A DNA stretch of 30,368 nucleotides, from the IMG/VR virus record IMGVR_UViG_3300027763_000171, positions 1 to 30,368 of that record, one strand, 5' to 3'. Of this stretch, positions 29,810 to 30,368 are shown piece after piece. The position numbers and the translations under genes were made by a program. Position 1 is the stretch's first letter. Each line of letters begins with the position of its first letter. The DNA comes from a virus. Below the pieces are notes generated by a model. The model saw nothing but the letters and a program-made list of their open reading frames with translations, ran no database searches and had not been told where the DNA came from.

Positions 29810-30368
29810 CACCCGCCTTCCTACGACACGCCGAAGAATCCCAGTGTGCTGCTCTCAGCGCGCTCCGCAACAACCTAACCGAAGCCGGGGCGCTGCTCTC
29901 GACCTCGGGAGTGACTGAGGCCCATTTCTACGATCATCACCGGGAGGTTTTTACGGCGCTGATGGAGATGTGGCAGCAGGCGAAGCCCTTCAATTTCCGC
30001 TCGCTGGCGATCCGCCTGCGTGAGATGGGCTCAACCATTGAGGAAACCGCGCTGCAAACGATCTTTGCCGAATCCTCACCGATGCACGCGCTTCCGGCCA
30101 CCATCGGCGCGCTGATGCGTTGCGAGGCGTCCAGACGGCTTTACAAGCTCGGGCAGCGGCTTTCGGGCAGTGCGTTCGACCTGACCTCCGACATTGAGGA
30201 GAATCTCGCCAATGCTCGCGCTGAGTTGGATGCCGTGAGTGTGGAGCCGGATCGCGAGGAAACCAGTCTGGCCTATTTCCTCAAGCAAGCGGTGATGGAA
30301 CTGGAGGGCCACTCGGCCAGTCCAGACGTGATCGAATTTGGCCTCGGCCTGGACCCGGTCGCTGGGCC
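29806..30368 (+). CDS. DnaB-like replicative helicase, N-terminal part (cut by window end)
   Basis: 187 residues visible, no stop before the window ends. The N-terminal domain has the DnaB pattern: HAEESQCAALSALRNN, FYDHHREVFTALMEM, and a later helical LYKLGQRLSG segment. FGLGLDPVAG at the very end corresponds to the start of the RecA-like motor domain (before the Walker A loop). The helicase would unwind phage DNA at the fork. It is coupled to the initiator by ATGA. The part with the ATPase motifs lies beyond the window, so activity cannot be checked. Confidence 0.85.
   Translation, partial: MTPAFLRHAEESQCAALSALRNNLTEAGALLSTSGVTEAHFYDHHREVFTALMEMWQQAKPFNFRSLAIRLREMGSTIEETALQTIFAESSPMHALPATIGALMRCEASRRLYKLGQRLSGSAFDLTSDIEENLANARAELDAVSVEPDREETSLAYFLKQAVMELEGHSASPDVIEFGLGLDPVAG

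Noticed and set aside
1-30368. CRISPR arrays, tRNA genes, insertion sequences, integrase or attachment sites
   Set aside because: No regularly spaced repeats, cloverleaf-like sequences, transposase motifs or recombinase genes were seen. Whether this is a free phage or a prophage cannot be decided from the window.

Overview
The window is part of a tailed-phage genome or prophage (Caudoviricetes) with a lambda-like head module. Every gene I can support lies on the + strand, most junctions are ATGA overlaps or gaps of a few bases, and no host housekeeping gene, integrase, tRNA or rRNA is visible. The host cannot be fixed from this sequence. The moderately high GC, and late genes that start in a CTATG/TTATG context with little Shine-Dalgarno signal while several early genes have clear AGGAGG sites, would fit a Gram-negative host. 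A Verrucomicrobiota-like host is only a guess. A lipoprotein-type unimolecular spanin supports a Gram-negative envelope.

Layout. 61-2658: packaging (Nu1-like small subunit, two tiny proteins, GpA-type large terminase). 2700-3650: an insert of a ribbon-helix-helix protein and a DGQ/ParB-like protein, AT-richer than its flanks. 3772-9780: head genes (gpW-like, giant portal with a repeat-bearing C-terminal extension, protease-scaffold, decoration protein, major capsid), closed by a strong terminator. 9846-11666: a two-domain glycosyltransferase. 11663-17279: connector and tail genes, including a gpG/gpGT-type pair made by a predicted programmed -1 frameshift (slippery CCCAAAC at 13684-13690), a short tape measure and three unassigned tail proteins. 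17322-19091: tail fibre. 19096-21719: lysis region (coiled-coil and membrane proteins, u-spanin, holin, secreted CHAP-type endolysin, two tiny membrane peptides), closed by an elaborate structured terminator.

21904-30368 is the early/accessory region: many small genes, a recombination cluster (SSB-like, ERF annealing protein, RusA-like resolvase split over two frames), a coupled pair coding for a radical-SAM-like Fe-S protein and a GNAT-DNA methyltransferase fusion, and then a replication initiator and a DnaB-type helicase cut by the window end.

The most promising undescribed elements are: (i) a promoter/operator element found three times with conserved geometry (3714-3764, 7720-7770, 12456-12506), upstream of gpW, the scaffold start and the putative tail tube gene; (ii) the radical-SAM-like plus GNAT-methyltransferase pair, a candidate base-hypermodification system; (iii) the frameshifted tail chaperone; and (iv) the dual glycosyltransferase inside the structural operon. 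All calls come from reading the sequence and translations by eye; no database search was run.
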